A DNA stretch of 64,000 nt from Jacaranda mimosifolia (lineage: Eukaryota > Streptophyta > Magnoliopsida > Lamiales > Bignoniaceae): positions 31,729,032-31,793,031 of the forward strand of contig CM032125.1 in assembly GCA_018894105.1 (NCBI GenBank), in the 5' to 3' direction. How positions within the stretch are numbered: the first letter of the stretch is position 1; each line of letters begins with the position of its first letter. The notes beneath the pieces were generated by a model that was not told the DNA's origin, did not search any database, and saw only the letters and a program-made list of their open reading frames with translations. Below, one piece after another: positions 13,101 to 25,470 of the stretch. A program made the position numbers and the translations under genes.

Positions 13101-14180
13101 TATGTGGCACTATTCGAAATCTTGATACCACTTCCTGAACAAACTACGGAAACAATTAAAATTCAAGATTTAATTTATTATAAATCTACATATCACATTA
13201 AAAAATTAACTATAAAAGTAAAGTAAATTTGCACAGAGTGGTTCGTTAAATTTGTCTCCAAACTACTTTGCATTGCCTATTCAAAACTAAAAACAAATAC
13301 TATATTAACATCATGAGTATGTTTTCAATTATTAAAAAATGCTCCTGTTTGTAGAAGTAAATTACTTGATTAATGCTCTTCTTATAATTCGGAATCTTAA
13401 TTTTATAGTATTCAAATTTAATGTCTAAATAGCAAATTAAATTCCCAATAAATGGTTTTATTATTGCCTTAATTTAATTGCCTTATCTTTTTAATTAATA
13501 TAGACTTTTACTTTTCTATTTTCTTCTATCTTATTTAATTTTATTATCTTGATAATTTTAGTAAGTTTTGTTGAAATATATACGTTGTTAGTTTGGGTAC
13601 AATGTTTACTTTAACTGAGCCAATATATAAGTCCTTGGGCAATGGGTAAAATATTTTATGATAATCCTTAAAACTAGTTGTTTTTGGACAAAAATGTATC
13701 TTGTATCCTATAGTTTATGCCATTTTCTAACTTTTACTTCTTTATTTTGTTCTACAATTAGTGTTATTTTTTGGTACATTCGATTTGATTTTTTTCCCAA
13801 AATTAAAAAAAAAAAAAAATCAGAAAAATCATATGTCGAACACATCATTTGTCAAAAGTAGGAATTTGTAAAACTGAAAGTAAATTTGTGGCCATCAACT
13901 GGGCAAGTGACATGATATTGTTAATTAATACATATGACGATCTTAAAAAATTAGTCATTATCTAATCAATTGTAGGGTTTGAACTTAGGTAAAACCCTAA
14001 ATAATTAATATTTAATCTATAAGTTACCAATTAGTTTCTCATAAATTACTTTGTTCTCATAAAATTTATTTATAATTTTTTATATAGTATTAGAAAAAAG
14101 TGTTTACCAAAAATTCAAACTTCATGGTAACTACCAAATATTCCCACGGCCGCCAAGCCTTATATTAATAGTACACAACG
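10200..14180. other. 4-kb AT-rich intergenic region
   Basis: I find no supported gene or element. There is a TA run near 11119-11140, an A-rich stretch near 11350 and a poly-T run of about 17 at 12985-13002. Short frames (such as 12506-12709 and 13658-13861) are hydrophobic or low-complexity with no recognisable domain. Confidence 0.5.
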
Positions 14181-14193
14181 TCCTTTCCGTTAT

Positions 14194-16500
14194 TTGCTGT
14201 TCCGCTCTTTCCACTACAAGAAACCCAAAAAAATTTTCCTCTGCCTTTCTCTTCAAGATAATTCCATCTTCCCACACCAAAATCGTTTCATTCTCTTCTT
14301 TATAACTACAAGCACTACTCCACCCCTTTTGCTTTGCCGTTTGTTTAATCTTGAGTTCTTGGGATTATACTCAAAGCTCTCCCCTAGTTTAGCATTTGCC
14401 GATGATGAATCAGATGGTATGGGATTTATTTCTGTTATTGTAATGATTGTTTATTCGAACGTATGATTATTAGTACGTATATGATTTCTTGAATATGGGG
14501 TTTCTTCGATTTTCTGGTAGAATGATAGTCTGTAACAGCTAGAAATTTGAAATGAAAATTTTCTTCCTTGAAACTGTATTAGGATTCTGAATGTATTAAT
14601 CTTGACCAAGAGGCATCAAAGTTTTCCTGGATGATCTTTCTTGTGTAATTTTGTATGTGGCATTCATTTTAGTTCATAATTTTTAATGTTGGATTATACA
14701 TATGCTGTCTGGGTCATGTTTTTGAGGCTTTTCTTGCTGTTGGATATTTCGTTGTTTTGCTGATTGGAGTATATATATTTTATACATACATATATTCATA
14801 TATAGATAGAGATTGATACAACTCACTGCAAGAAAAAAGAGAATTAGGGACTACGCATATTAAGCGAAGAGAGCTATTACTAATTATATATTAAATGATA
14901 AAAGTTTTGTTTAATAGTGATTTTGTCAAATTTAATAGTAATAAAAATTGCGTCTGAATTATCACTGTTGGTAATTAATAACACATCTATAGTAATAATA
15001 AAAATTTTGTTAAAACTCATAGTAAAAATAAAAATTGTCATTAAGTTGTTATTATGTATATGTTACTAATTATTAATAATGATAACATAAAAACCTTAGT
15101 TCTTGTCGCTATTTTTACTTAAAAAGTATTATTAGTAACAAAATAAAACTTACTTATCGCTTAATATAGGTCGACCATTAATTATATTAATATATTTGTT
15201 ACTTATTTTATCATTTCATATTATATTTATTTATTTATTTATAGTGGTTATGGATTTGGGCTTTTTACCTGGTATTAGGTTTTATAATTGTTCTGCAGTC
15301 AATATGAAGGAAAAAGATGGTTGAACTTCATGTATGAACATTTATAGCTGTAGGAAACATCTTGAAGAACGACTTGGTTTTAATATTTATAACCTCATGA
15401 ACAGTCTGACAATATATTCAGTTCTTTAGTGTGTAATGCCCAATGTTTTTAAGTCAATATGCCTGGATTTTGGAGTTAATTAAATCACTGCAATGTTTAT
15501 TAAAGAACAACATGCACAAGAAGAGCAGGCCATTAAAAATTTTTGCATTTATTACTGTTTGATTTTCATTTTGAGTAAAAAGCTATTTGCAATAGCGTAT
15601 GTTAAAGTTATTTCTTATTATGCACAAATATATATTAAGAGACTATTTGGTGAACTTATAAACTTCTCAAAACATCTTATAATATACTCCAAAGCTTATA
15701 AAGTATAACAAAATATTTGATAAAATTTTAAAAAACGAGCTTATAAGTTCCAAAAATAAAATGATAGGTACTTATAATTAGCCATCTCTTTTTGAAAAAG
15801 TAGGAAGTTTTTAATTAATAATAATAATAATATTTCAAAAATTTCCTTTAGTTTTCATCATATTCATTACAAAATTGTCACTATTAATATTTTATAAGCT
15901 CCAAAATTATATTTTATCTAAACAAACTTCAAGAGCTTATTTGTAAAATAAAATTTAATATCTTATATGCTCCAAAAATATTTTATAAGATGATAGAACT
16001 TATAAGATCCTTTAAATAAATTCAGCTAAACACTTTTAAGTCACACGACAAATTTCCATGTAAGACAAACTTATTTTGTCAGTATTGACAAATTAATAAC
16101 ACATATACGTAAGAAAATTCAACGACGATATATGTTTGTTTTTTGTTGTTACTGTATTTTAATCGAATAACGTGTAATTCTTGTTACTATTAAGCCTGAG
16201 AAGATTAATGTTATATATAGAAAAAAAAACTACATATAATGCACATCAAAACCTTGTCCCTAATTATTATTTTTCATTGATAAGTGCTTTTGTTTGGCAT
16301 CATAATTATGCAATAACTTCGACACTAATTTGAAAGTTATTTTCAATTATCTTTGTTGAATGAAAATAAATGTTCAGCGCCTGAGAAGAATCCTCATGTT
16401 GTTGAAGCTTCTTTCTTCAGGAAAAGCTTTGGGTGCTGCTCCTGCTGATGTCAGCTGTTTGAATACAAATGTCGGAATTTTCTGCAGCTTTTATGGAGAG
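14194..16500 (+). CDS. possible 5' part of a two-exon gene or gene fragment
   Basis: I do not recognise the product. Around 14150-14420 the DNA turns C/T-rich and 5'-UTR-like. A donor follows GATGATGAATCAGATG (near 14417, |GTATGG), and an acceptor at TTCAG|CGCCTGAG near 16378 opens a less AT-rich segment to a donor-like GAG|GTGCAT near 16500. Joined from the ATG pair at the end of exon 1, the frame reads MMNQM then RLRRILMLLKLLSSGKALG and stays open to 16500. Another phase gives ...FADDESD then APEKNPHVVEASFFRKS before a stop. No third exon was found. The long intron holds a CACTA-like MITE and another TIR element. It could be a decayed gene or a captured fragment. Confidence 0.25.
14824..15200. 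mobile_element. CACTA-type MITE (ends partly decayed)
   Basis: The left end CACTGCAAGAAAAAAG followed by AATTAGGGACTACGCATAT fits plant CACTA termini. An inverted match, CGCTTAATATAGG...CCATTAATT, lies at 15155-15183. The outer right terminus is not clear, so the end coordinate is approximate and no 3-bp target duplication could be confirmed. The interior has alternating GT/AC-rich repeats typical of small CACTA derivatives. Confidence 0.5.
15645..16040. mobile_element. possible TIR element
   Basis: The left end GACTATTTGGTGAACTTATAA is loosely inverted at the right (TTTAAATAAATTCAGCTAAACAC). The interior repeats CTTATAAG/CTCCAAA motifs on both strands. No target duplication was found. The 110-bp direct repeats around the MADS duplicate (52269, 54861) have a similar composition. 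Confidence 0.35.
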
Positions 16501-16908
16501 GTGCATTTATTTTTCTTCCCTTTGGTCATTTTCACTAATAACTCCATGCATGTGATTTCTAATATTGTTTTCTCTTAATCTATATATGCGCTTGAGCTTC
16601 TAGTAAAAGTTATAGATGAAAGTAAAACGGTAAAAAAGTTTTCAAAGTGTTTTTAATCATAAAAGTGGTAGAATAGATTTTAGTGATTTTATATAATATA
16701 ATGGCTTTGAAAAGGAAATAACCATTTTGAATAGTTTATATTGCTTCACAAACATAAGATAGAACAACTAAATTTGGGACAAGAGAATATCAAATTATAA
16801 TTATTATAATTAGAATAAATGATATATATCATATAAAACTTGAGGTGTATGAGAAAATATTGTTATGCAAATTATTACAAAATATGACATTGTATATAAA
16901 ATAAGATA

Positions 16909-17200
16909 CATGCTCTCTTTGATTTTTAAAAAGGATTCTACCCTAATTTGACATATAGAGTTTTGAAACATCAATCGATATAGAGTTGTGAAACATCCCT
17001 AAAAGGATAGGAGTCATAAATAAAAGAAACGATAAATTATAATTTTTATTGAACGAGATATATGCTCTCTTTGATTTTGAAAAATTAATCTAGCCTCATT
17101 TGACATAGAGTTTTGAAACATCGGTATATATAAAGTTGTGAAACATCATAAAAGGATAGGAATAATAAATCAAAGAAATGATAGATTATGATTTTTATAT
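16909..17200. repeat. two-copy tandem duplication, period about 150 bp
   Basis: The block beginning ATGCTCTCTTTGATTTT recurs once, with GAGTTTTGAAACATC, AGTTGTGAAACATC and AAAAGGATAGGA in the same order in both copies (16909-17058 and 17059-17200). Visible divergence is modest. It is noncoding. Confidence 0.8.
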
Positions 17201-18343
17201 AACATAACAATAGCACAATACATGTTTTGAGTTGGTGTATAGATGTACAAATGTAGAGAGAATAGGTGTGGAAAAAAGTTTTTGATTTTAATTCTCAATT
17301 AGTTATAACTTCCAATTGAATGAAAGGATCCCATATAGTGGTAAATAAGTGATTTCCAAAGAAATTATCATTACCAAAGGCACTTGTTTCTATTTATTCC
17401 AATGGCGCATAACAAATTTGGGTTGGCATACAAGTACAAGAATAGATGATCATTCTATTGTATCAAGCATATTATAACACTTGGCAAATCTAAAGGGAAG
17501 CTAGTCAAGACAATAATATTCTTTAAACGATAATGATGTAAAATAAAAGGTGGATGAATTTTGGTGGCATACAAGAATTTTAGTGAAAGTGAATTTAGGG
17601 TAAATTTATTGATTGAATTTAATATAATTGTAACTTTCAATCTAAAAAGAATTACGTGACAATCTCTATGATTGTGATGATATTTTCAAAACAAATCTAA
17701 CTCTATACGCTATTGGTAAAGTAACAATTGATCAATCCAAAAGTCGATCATTTTATCTCTCATGCTAGTATTCATTTCGTTAGAACCAACTTTCATTTAT
17801 TTTCTATATAGTCAATCCTTGGGCCTAATATTCTATCGAACACTTCACTTAAGGTTTTTCTGGTCAAGTTTTCTAATACTCTTAGCAATAAGGTCTTTAG
17901 TTTCTTCACAAATTTGTCAAATCCATTTATTAGACATTATGAAAAAATAGGTATTCATTGTAAAAAATGTGTTACAAAATTAATATCGTAGTTGTGCTAT
18001 AAATTATAGTTACAATTTTTATACCAAATGAATGTTTTTAAATAACAAGCAATATAAATTATTGGCTATCAATCCATAGCCTTGCTCATTGGAAGCACAA
18101 CATATTAGCTACGCATATCTATAGAAAAATTAAATTATATTAAAAAAGAATAATCATCAAATATAGATTGGTCGTCATCAGAGCTATGAGAGCATCTATT
18201 TTGAATTTTCCTAATTCAATTTCGTTCTTAAAGCCACAACCTTTTAGCATTAGTTATGGATTCGTCATAAGAACTGATACCCTAATTTTTTGTTTTGAAA
18301 TAACAAAAAATATAAAAAATGATAATTGAGGACTTCATATAAA
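17201..18343. other. AT-rich stretch without recognised gene
   Basis: Only short open frames (17455-17640 minus, 17762-17950 plus) without domains. I see no paired repeats. Confidence 0.5.
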
Positions 18344-18736
18344 TCTATACTATTATAGAAAAAAGGTCTTTTTTGCCTCTAAAATGAAAGTTATGATTCC
18401 AAGTTTCACATATACAAGATTTGTCCTTTTATTTATTGTATAAATTCAATAAAATTTATATGTCCGAAGAACACTATTTATTCAAAAACTTATCTAATCG
18501 CAAGGGAAACTCAATATTTTAACGACTTTTGAATTTTTTTTTCTTAATCTGCTAATAGACAATGAAATGGTTACTTTATGTGAATGTTATTTTCATAATT
18601 ATGCAAATTATATATATATATATATATTATAGATGCATGTCAATTTTTATTATAATGAATGTGAGAATATACACAAATAATATGATCACTCAAAAATATT
18701 TTATACGTACGAAAATTGCATGCAGACAACTACTAA
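18344..18736 (+). mobile_element. small non-autonomous Helitron, 393 bp
   Basis: The 5' end is TCTATACTATTATAG preceded by A (18343). The 3' end is ACAACTACTAA followed by T (18737), fitting Helitron insertion between A and T with a CTRR terminus. About 10-20 bases inside the 3' end is a short GC-richer palindromic stretch (TACGTA...TGCATGCA). Both ends resemble those of the Helitron at 43030-43890. It has no Rep/helicase coding sequence. Confidence 0.65.
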
Positions 18737-18959
18737 TATATACAAAAGAAAATCCTTTTTACAAAGCATGTTTATCTTTACTACATGTACTTTATGCGTC
18801 AAAACTTTGTCAATTTTTCTAAAAATTCATTTTTACCCTTCATTTACATTATTGAATTTGTGCTGCCTCCTATCAACCTAAGTCTCTCATCCACCATTGT
18901 TCCTTAATTTGATCTAGAATGTATCTCAACAATGCTACTCAACACTGAGGAGTCAAATT

Positions 18960-19290
18960 CGATGGAGGAATTAGATTTGTTGGGGGGGGGGGGGGTAGCA
19001 GTGGTAGTGGGGTGGGGAGGAAGTAGGCTTGGGAAGGGATAGTGGACTGGAAGTGGGCTTGGACTGCGGTAGTGGGCTAGGGTGGCTAGGGTTATAGTAG
19101 TAAGCTTGGGGATGTGGAGTAGTGGTAGTGGGCTAGAGTAGGATGGTGAGGCTTGTGGGGTTTTTCTGGAAAAAGGAGAATAAAAAAGAAGAAAATGGAG
19201 ACAAGAAGAGATGAGAAGAAGAAAATAAAAGAAAAAGAGGGAGAGAGGGAGAGAGGGAGAGGGAGAGGAAAAATATAGTGAAGAGGGTAA
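18960..19290. repeat. purine-rich tract with a 14-G run
   Basis: A G run at 18982-18995 is followed by degenerate GTGGGCTTGG / TAGTGGGCTAG repeats, then a GAGGGAGA-type polypurine stretch near 19237-19268. The long minus-strand frames here (138 and 74 codons, S/P/L/F-rich) are translations of this biased DNA and I do not call them genes. Confidence 0.8.
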
Positions 19291-19329
19291 TTTAGTCTTC
19301 CTCCATACGAGTTCAAGCACGAGTTATTT

Positions 19330-21340
19330 TTTTTATGAAATATTTATATTTTTTTTCTTTACTATTTTTTAATTAATTTTAAAATATTCTCTACTTTTAC
19401 TATGTAGCAACCACTTTTCCACACAAATATGACTTTTATAACTTAGATTGATCGTAGGACTTTGATTGATTATTAATAAAAGATATTAAAATTTTCTAAA
19501 GAAAAAAAATAAAAATATAGAAATGGTCAAAATGTGACTAAAATGCATGATTATGGACCTAGAGGACGATTTCAACAACTTTTTTGTTGGGTATTTTCTA
19601 GAGCTCGAGAAGGGCTCTGCATGCATATGTGGTGCAACTTGTAACTCCTTCGTAATAAAAAAATTATAAAATTTTTATATTTCAAAAAAAATAAAATAAT
19701 AATAGTTTCTTGTCATGTATTTTACTTCTGACTTATATTGTTCTTGAGTTAAACTTTGAATATAGCGATTTAGCACAAGTGAGTCTCTAACAAAGCAATA
19801 CTACCACCTTATAAAATATTTATATCATATAACATATTAACAATATAAATATATTATACACAAACTTATTTGATTTAATTAGATTTTTATGAACCAATTC
19901 ATCACAAAAAGTTTCATCCTCGATTTGTTTGCATAGAATCTCATTCTAGTTCAAACTTATACCAGGCCAAGAAGATTTTGGTAGCTTAACAAAAATATGT
20001 TCTAAGTTTATTTGATAGAATTTGTATTCTATCATAATGGATTATTATCCAGCTTCCTTGAGGTTTTGATTCTTGATATCTACCTGCCCTGAGGTTTGCG
20101 TATTTGGCAAATATTTATAATACTTTTTTTGTTAAAGATTTTATCTATATTTTATTTAAAGGCTAAAATACTACTACTCACATGCTTTCGAGCATAACAG
20201 ACTATAACTTTCAAAAGGCCACGACACAAATTTTTTGGAAGAAAATGAATAAGTGAGATTGAAATTCGAATCTTGAGGTTTGTTGATGACATAAAAAAGT
20301 AAGATAAGTTTTACATACAAAAGATAATCATATTTTTCATAATTATAAATGCTTACCATGCAAATGCATAAGTTTCCTAATGAAGCAATATATAAACCTA
20401 AGCTTTAGTGCAAAAACAATATTTGACTAATATATTTTTAAAAGAGGGGTGTGCGTGTGTGGCTTGTCAAGTTCATTATTTATCATAGACAAATAATAAT
20501 ATTTATTTATATATTATTGAATCTCATGATTTAAATATTGGTATCACATCATTGTCCCAAAAAATGCATTTCAAAAAATAATCTCATTTAGTATTTTTGA
20601 GATTACATTATTATAATAACATATAAAATTTAGTCCGTAGTCTTGATTTTATTAAATATGGCTTAGACTTAATTTTAGTCTCTTGTTTTACACAATTATA
20701 CATTTCAAAAGCTCAATTTTTAATTATTATGTGTTTTTCTCATATTAAAATTAGTAATCCTCTTTAGTTATTGAAGAAGTAATTTTACATTCATCTCACT
20801 TTTTGTTTTTCAAAAAATTCATTTGAAATTTTTTAAGTTTGGTGAAGTAGTTCTAGTACATAAAAATTAAACATTATTGTCCATATCATTAAAGATGATC
20901 TTAAACCAATACATCAATCTCTCATTTCGTTTTTAATTACTTTATCTTATATTATTATTTTTGTACAATTGAAGAAAATTTAGAGTTTGGATTTTGATTT
21001 CTCATTTTTCTAAAATTTTTACTTGAAAACAAGTCCTCTTTAATTCTTCAAAAATGATTAATGTCTTCGTATCTCTCAGACTAAGGATATCAATTTTAAT
21101 TGAAAAGTTTTTTCCAAAAACCAAGATGATAGTTTTTCCACGTATTCAAACCTCGGAGGAGGTGAATGTCTATAACCTTTATTGGAATTGTCTAAAATAT
21201 TCGTTTTTTTTACTTCTTTAACAAATTCATATAAGATACTTCTGTAAAAGTTTTTTTTTTTTTCCAACAATTTAAAAGTTTTGAGCACTACTACTTCTCA
21301 ACACAAGACAACAAGACATTATGTCGCCCATGAAAGTGAA
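19330..21340. other. AT-rich stretch without recognised gene
   Basis: No supported feature was found on either strand. Confidence 0.45.
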
Positions 21341-21346
21341 TTTTTT

Positions 21347-21589
21347 TTATATATTATCATTACCATTAGGAATAAGATTCATTTCGAACTGCCATGGTCT
21401 ATCCAATAAAATATGATGCAGATCAATATCTGCAACATAACATGGATTTGTGTCTCTATAATATTTTTCAACAATAATACGAACATAGCCTATTTTGTTT
21501 ATCCTCTGTGTTACTATTTTATGATCCATGTGTCCTATACGTATTGGATTCACATTGGTCCTAGGATTAATGAAATAATGAAACTTCAA
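21347..21589 (-). pseudogene. Ty3/gypsy aspartic protease relic
   Basis: The 80-codon minus frame contains NPIRIGHMDHKIV and, further on, ADIDLHHILLDRPWQFEMN. This is the pattern of the C-terminal half of plant gypsy proteases (DVVDMD-x-x-HILLGRPWQFD) preceded by the YxIGWI-type segment. The catalytic DTG part is not visible upstream and no RT follows, so it is an isolated fragment. It is unlikely to be expressed as a functional protein. Confidence 0.7.
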
Positions 21590-21934
21590 AATTTTTTAAG
21601 ACAACAAAAGCTATGACTTTCATAATTATAACCTGGTATATATTTTGTTGTCATTATGATTGGATTAGTTATTCATAATTTAATCTCTATGAGAAAATTT
21701 TAAAATTTTTACGTCAATTATTTGTGGATGATGAGGTGGATAGATCAAGCCAATCAATTCACTCTACACGTAAATTGAAAACCCCCTTTCTTGGAATTAA
21801 ATTCACCTAAGAGTATCAAGTATTCCTTGTCTAAAGGTTGGTTCGCATCTTTGATATCGACATATCAAGTTTATGTTAGTAAACTTAATTCGACCATTCC
21901 ACTCTAGAAAATAATATTTTGATTTGAAAGTAGA

Positions 21935-22075
21935 TCTATTTTGTTTGTATTCAGATAAAAAGCTAAGGAGGGTTTGCCCAGGCTTATCTCGGTTCAAAGC
22001 ACTTAGCTGACATTGATTATAACCCCTAGCCTTCCAAGCTAACAATTGTAGGTTCGATTTCCATTACCCACTCAT
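21935..22075 (+). pseudogene. trnG-UCC: plastid-derived trnG-UCC 3' exon (nuclear organelle DNA)
   Basis: From about 22017 the sequence reads TATAACCCCTAGCCTTCCAA, then a variable arm and T-arm (GTAGGTTCGATTTCC), and ends ATTACCCA. This matches, as I recall it, the 3' exon of the intron-containing plastid tRNA-Gly(UCC), with anticodon TCC in the loop. Substitutions break the T-stem and acceptor pairing, and the 5' exon is absent, so it is a dead copy. The preceding TTTGTATTCAGATAAAAAGCT is probably residual plastid intron. Confidence 0.6.
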
Positions 22076-22079
22076 TTTC

Positions 22080-22660
22080 CTTTCTTGAAGTATTCTATTA
22101 GAATCTTGTTTTAGAATATAGATGACATATATGTTATGATTTAAAATTATGATTAGTGAAGGTTACAAGTTTATCTCTCGATCGAATCAAATTAGGTAAA
22201 GGACTGCCTTCATGAGTCCATACTAATTTTTTAATAAATTCTTGCTAATACCAATGCCAAATAAGATGTCCAACTAAGAACATTCATTGTCAAACTGATA
22301 AGCTATTCATTACCAAAAAGGTTATATGCATTAATAAGTTTAAAAGAGTTTAACTATAAATAACATCTTATCCAGTATATCAAATAAGTGAAAGACTCGT
22401 GAACCTACAAAATATTACCATTCCATAATGTGATGTGCTTCCAATGCAAATTTGAATCTTTCTTCTTTTTATCTGATATATCAAAAAAAAATTGGAAAAC
22501 AAGAAGAGGTTTTCACTCCTATCAGATAGAACATAATTTAATATATGGAATTTCAATATTTTGAGTTCATTTAATTTAAAAAAAATAAAGTATAAGAACA
22601 CAAAAATTATAGATGAAAAAGGAGAGTTCACGATTAAATATATTTTGGGAGGCCACTATT
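22080..22660. other. AT-rich stretch between organelle relic and copia element
   Basis: No supported gene. The 83-codon minus frame at 22380-22631 lacks recognisable motifs. Confidence 0.4.
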
Positions 22661-24299
22661 GAAAAAGTTTACGTAATTCTCAGCCCCTGTGTATTTGTGT
22701 GCACATTACTTTTGTTCAACTTGAAATTCTATTTCATGTGTGATTCAACCATGTAAGGTAGATACCCAATAGAACTTTTATAAATAGTGTCGTATAATAA
22801 TCCACGTAGTATGTCTTTTTCCATGTAAAATATCCATTTTCATAACCCTAATAGGCTTTGATCCTATCGAGCCCATGCTATTTTTTTTTTGGGTACCACA
22901 TGCACACGCATTAGGAACCTGTTAGGGTTTCAACTCCTAATCTCCCAAATTATGTGGGAAAGTTATGTCATTGGGCTATAAGCTACTCAACCTATAAAGT
23001 TATACTTATTTGTCCTACCCTAGCTAAGCCCAATTAATTGATTAATTAATTCAATCAATTCATCTACGAAATTGAATTAATTAATTACTTCAATCAATTA
23101 ATTAAATATTTTTTATTGAGCTTTGCATGGTCATATTAGGTCATTGATCTTATTGATCAATTAAATTAATCATCTCATGAATCAATCATCAAAGCCCATG
23201 TCATTTAATTAATTTATCCTAATCGAAACACTAAATTAATTTCCTTATTAAGAAATAGATTTGTCCAAATTTATGTGACACTTAAATTCCCCAATAAGCT
23301 ACTAGCAAGCTCAAAACTTTTGTGATTTAATTGAATAAATAAATTAATTCAATTAATTAATTCTCCTAAAATTAACTTTTTAATTTCAAGAGCACACACC
23401 AATCATGGTTGTCATTAAACGACTCCATGAAGATCTAAGTAGAGGTGAAGTGGCAAATATTTTTGCTTATGAGTACCATAAGGTAATGTAGTTGGTTAAT
23501 TTATCATTTAAGTTCTTGATAGGGCCTAAAATATGAATTAATAACCGAAATCTAAATAACCCAATAACTATGCTATAGTTCTTAGTTGTTCAATACTTAA
23601 TGATGAAATTAGAGCACTCTTTTTTTTAATTATCATTTAGCTTGGCCAAGGACTTCCTAAGCCAAAAGTAATGGAAAACACAAAAGATTCTCTTATTCAT
23701 CTAGATTGGTGGTGGATCTTTTGTTGACTGTTGATTAATTTCTATACACAATCAAGTTGCACTCAAATATATTCTTTGTGACTATTTATTCCATAAGAGA
23801 ATAAATCGAAGTGCAACCAACTATCCATAAATTGCCATGGTGTCTTATATATTAGTCTTGCACTATGGTTATATGAAAATTTCTTGTTCGTTAATATTTG
23901 TTTCCAGTCAAGAGTTTTAAATGGGGGTTTTCAGTATATTTATTTCCTAACAAACAGTCACATATATGTGCTAGTGTCCCAACATAGATGTCCATGAAAT
24001 AAGAAATCCTTCTTATGAGCTTGCATCCTATATGTAAGTCTAGTTGGATTAATATCATGTCTTAATATAATTCTTGATTTGAAATATTTAATGTCAAAGC
24101 CATAGAGGTATATTTCATTATTGCCATTCTATGTCAACCAAATTTCGTAGTTATTTATAATTTATGGAGTTCATGTAAATTTAAACTAACATGAATTAAT
24201 ATAAAAATTGCTTGTCTTGTGAATATTAAATAGATGAGAATATTTTAATAAGAGAACAAGTGCAACCGTTTTAATAGGTTTGCCTAGTTTTGCTCTAAC
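22660..24299 (-). repeat. left (3') LTR of the copia element
   Basis: The inner boundary is clear: on the minus strand a GA-rich polypurine tract runs into TGTTAGAGCAAAAC at 24299. The outer end is not sharply defined. It contains an AATTAATT-rich palindromic segment (23030-23110) and a SINE-like copy (22885-22990). Confidence 0.6.
22885..22990 (-). mobile_element. tRNA-derived SINE-like copy
   Basis: Read on the minus strand, TTCCCACATAATTTGGGAG then AGGAGTTGAAACCC and CCTAATGCGTGTGCATG match base-for-base in order with the plus-strand block at 31356-31445. The second copy has the better preserved promoter B-box (GTTCGAGTCC). Confidence 0.45.
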
Positions 24300-24399
24300 A
24301 ATCTCTCACTTGGCCTTAAGTCAAATTGCCCATATATTTTGGGCGTAATTTCTCAAATATCTTTCACATCTTTTGTGCTTAGGGTTTAGTTAATTTGTC

Positions 24400-24720
24400 T
24401 ACAAATTTTTTTGTTGAGACAACTTTTTGCACTTTGATGTTGCTTTTACCAATAATTTCACAAACCAAATGTTGTTGCCTTAATATGTTCTTGGATCTTT
24501 GATAAGATCTTAATTCGTTTGTTCGTGGTACATCGCCATTCTACCACACTACATTTATACTAGATTATCACTAGAAAGAATTACATCCAACGACTATGAT
24601 GAACTTCTGCAGCCAAATAACCTCTTTTAAAGTATCACATGCTACTATGTATATTGTATTGAACTTTGAGGTTGAATTTGCGATTGTCTCTTGGTCAACT
24701 TCTGCTTGAAACTATTTCAA
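24400..24720 (-). pseudogene. copia RNase H domain relic
   Basis: Reading across frames on the minus strand gives VACDTLKEVIWLQKFI, corresponding to the (A)ASEAAKEAVWLRKF motif of copia RNase H. Next come NELRSYQRSKNILRQQHLV, matching R-S-K-H-I-x-R-R-Y-H-L-V, then KVVSTKKFVDKLTKP, matching the ...ENIADPLTKPL end of copia pol. Frame changes are needed between the blocks. Confidence 0.75.
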
Positions 24721-24799
24721 CTAATTGCACCATTATTTAGGGTTAATACGAACCTAAAACTAGACTTTAAGTCATCTATCTTGGACTGAAAGCTACAAT

Positions 24800-25460
24800 T
24801 TTCATAAAATTTCAATTCTCTATTTTGTGTATCATGAAGAGATCCTCAGACTTTTTCAAGTACTTCAAGATCTTATTCATGGCCTTCTAGTGTCCTTATT
24901 GGATTAGACGGATATTGAGTGTAAGCGATAGCAGACCACCTACATATATAGTGTTACATATATTATGCTTCCAATTAAAAATATATACAATATGTGAACC
25001 ATTATTTCTTTTCCTTTGGAGACATATATGTTGAAAGAGAAATTTCCTAGCTCATAGGCCAAAATCCCCTTTTAGATCCTTCCATGCTAGATTTCTTTTC
25101 ATTTTGTCTATGTATATAGATTGAGATAGATTGAGTGTATATAGATTGAGACTGGTCAAGAGTCCTCCTCTATTTATCTCTAGAAATCTTGATGCTTAAC
25201 ATATAAGGTGCTTTGCCAAAATTTTTCATGAAGAATTATGCAGATAACTATACTTTTGTTGATTATATTATTTCCAATGAGTAGGATGTTATCAAAAGAA
25301 GTACCAAAAATCGACTCTTACATTCTTGTACACATAGGCTCATTTGCATTTTTAGAAAAATCAAACTTTTTGATTTTCTTGTTGAATTGAATGTTCCAAC
25401 TTCAAGAAGCTTCTTTGAGTCCTTCAGTAGCTCTTTTAAACTTGCCAACCTTTAGTTTGT
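24800..25460 (-). pseudogene. copia reverse transcriptase, C-terminal half, relic
   Basis: Motifs readable on the minus strand in order: AYVYKNV (of RAYVYKK), SQSIYIDKM (of SQSxYIDKxL), IGSIICNTIYV (of VGSIMYAMxCT) and MNKILKYLKKSEDLF (of VKxILKYLRxTKD). Several stops and frameshifts lie between. Its N-terminal half is on the other side of the Mutator-like insertion. Confidence 0.75.
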
Positions 25461-25470
25461 TTTATTTGAA

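Noticed and set aside
18904..19320. 138-codon minus-strand open frame rich in S, P, L and F
   Set aside because: It is the translation of the G-rich/polypurine tract; composition is fully explained by the simple sequence and no domain or splice context exists.
22017..22072. Functional tRNA gene
   Set aside because: Only a 3' half is present; there is no D-arm or 5' acceptor strand and the stems carry mismatches.
23030..23110. ATTAATT-rich palindromes as a separate element
   Set aside because: Similar AATTAATT-rich sequence occurs at the corresponding place in the right LTR, so it is part of the copia LTR.
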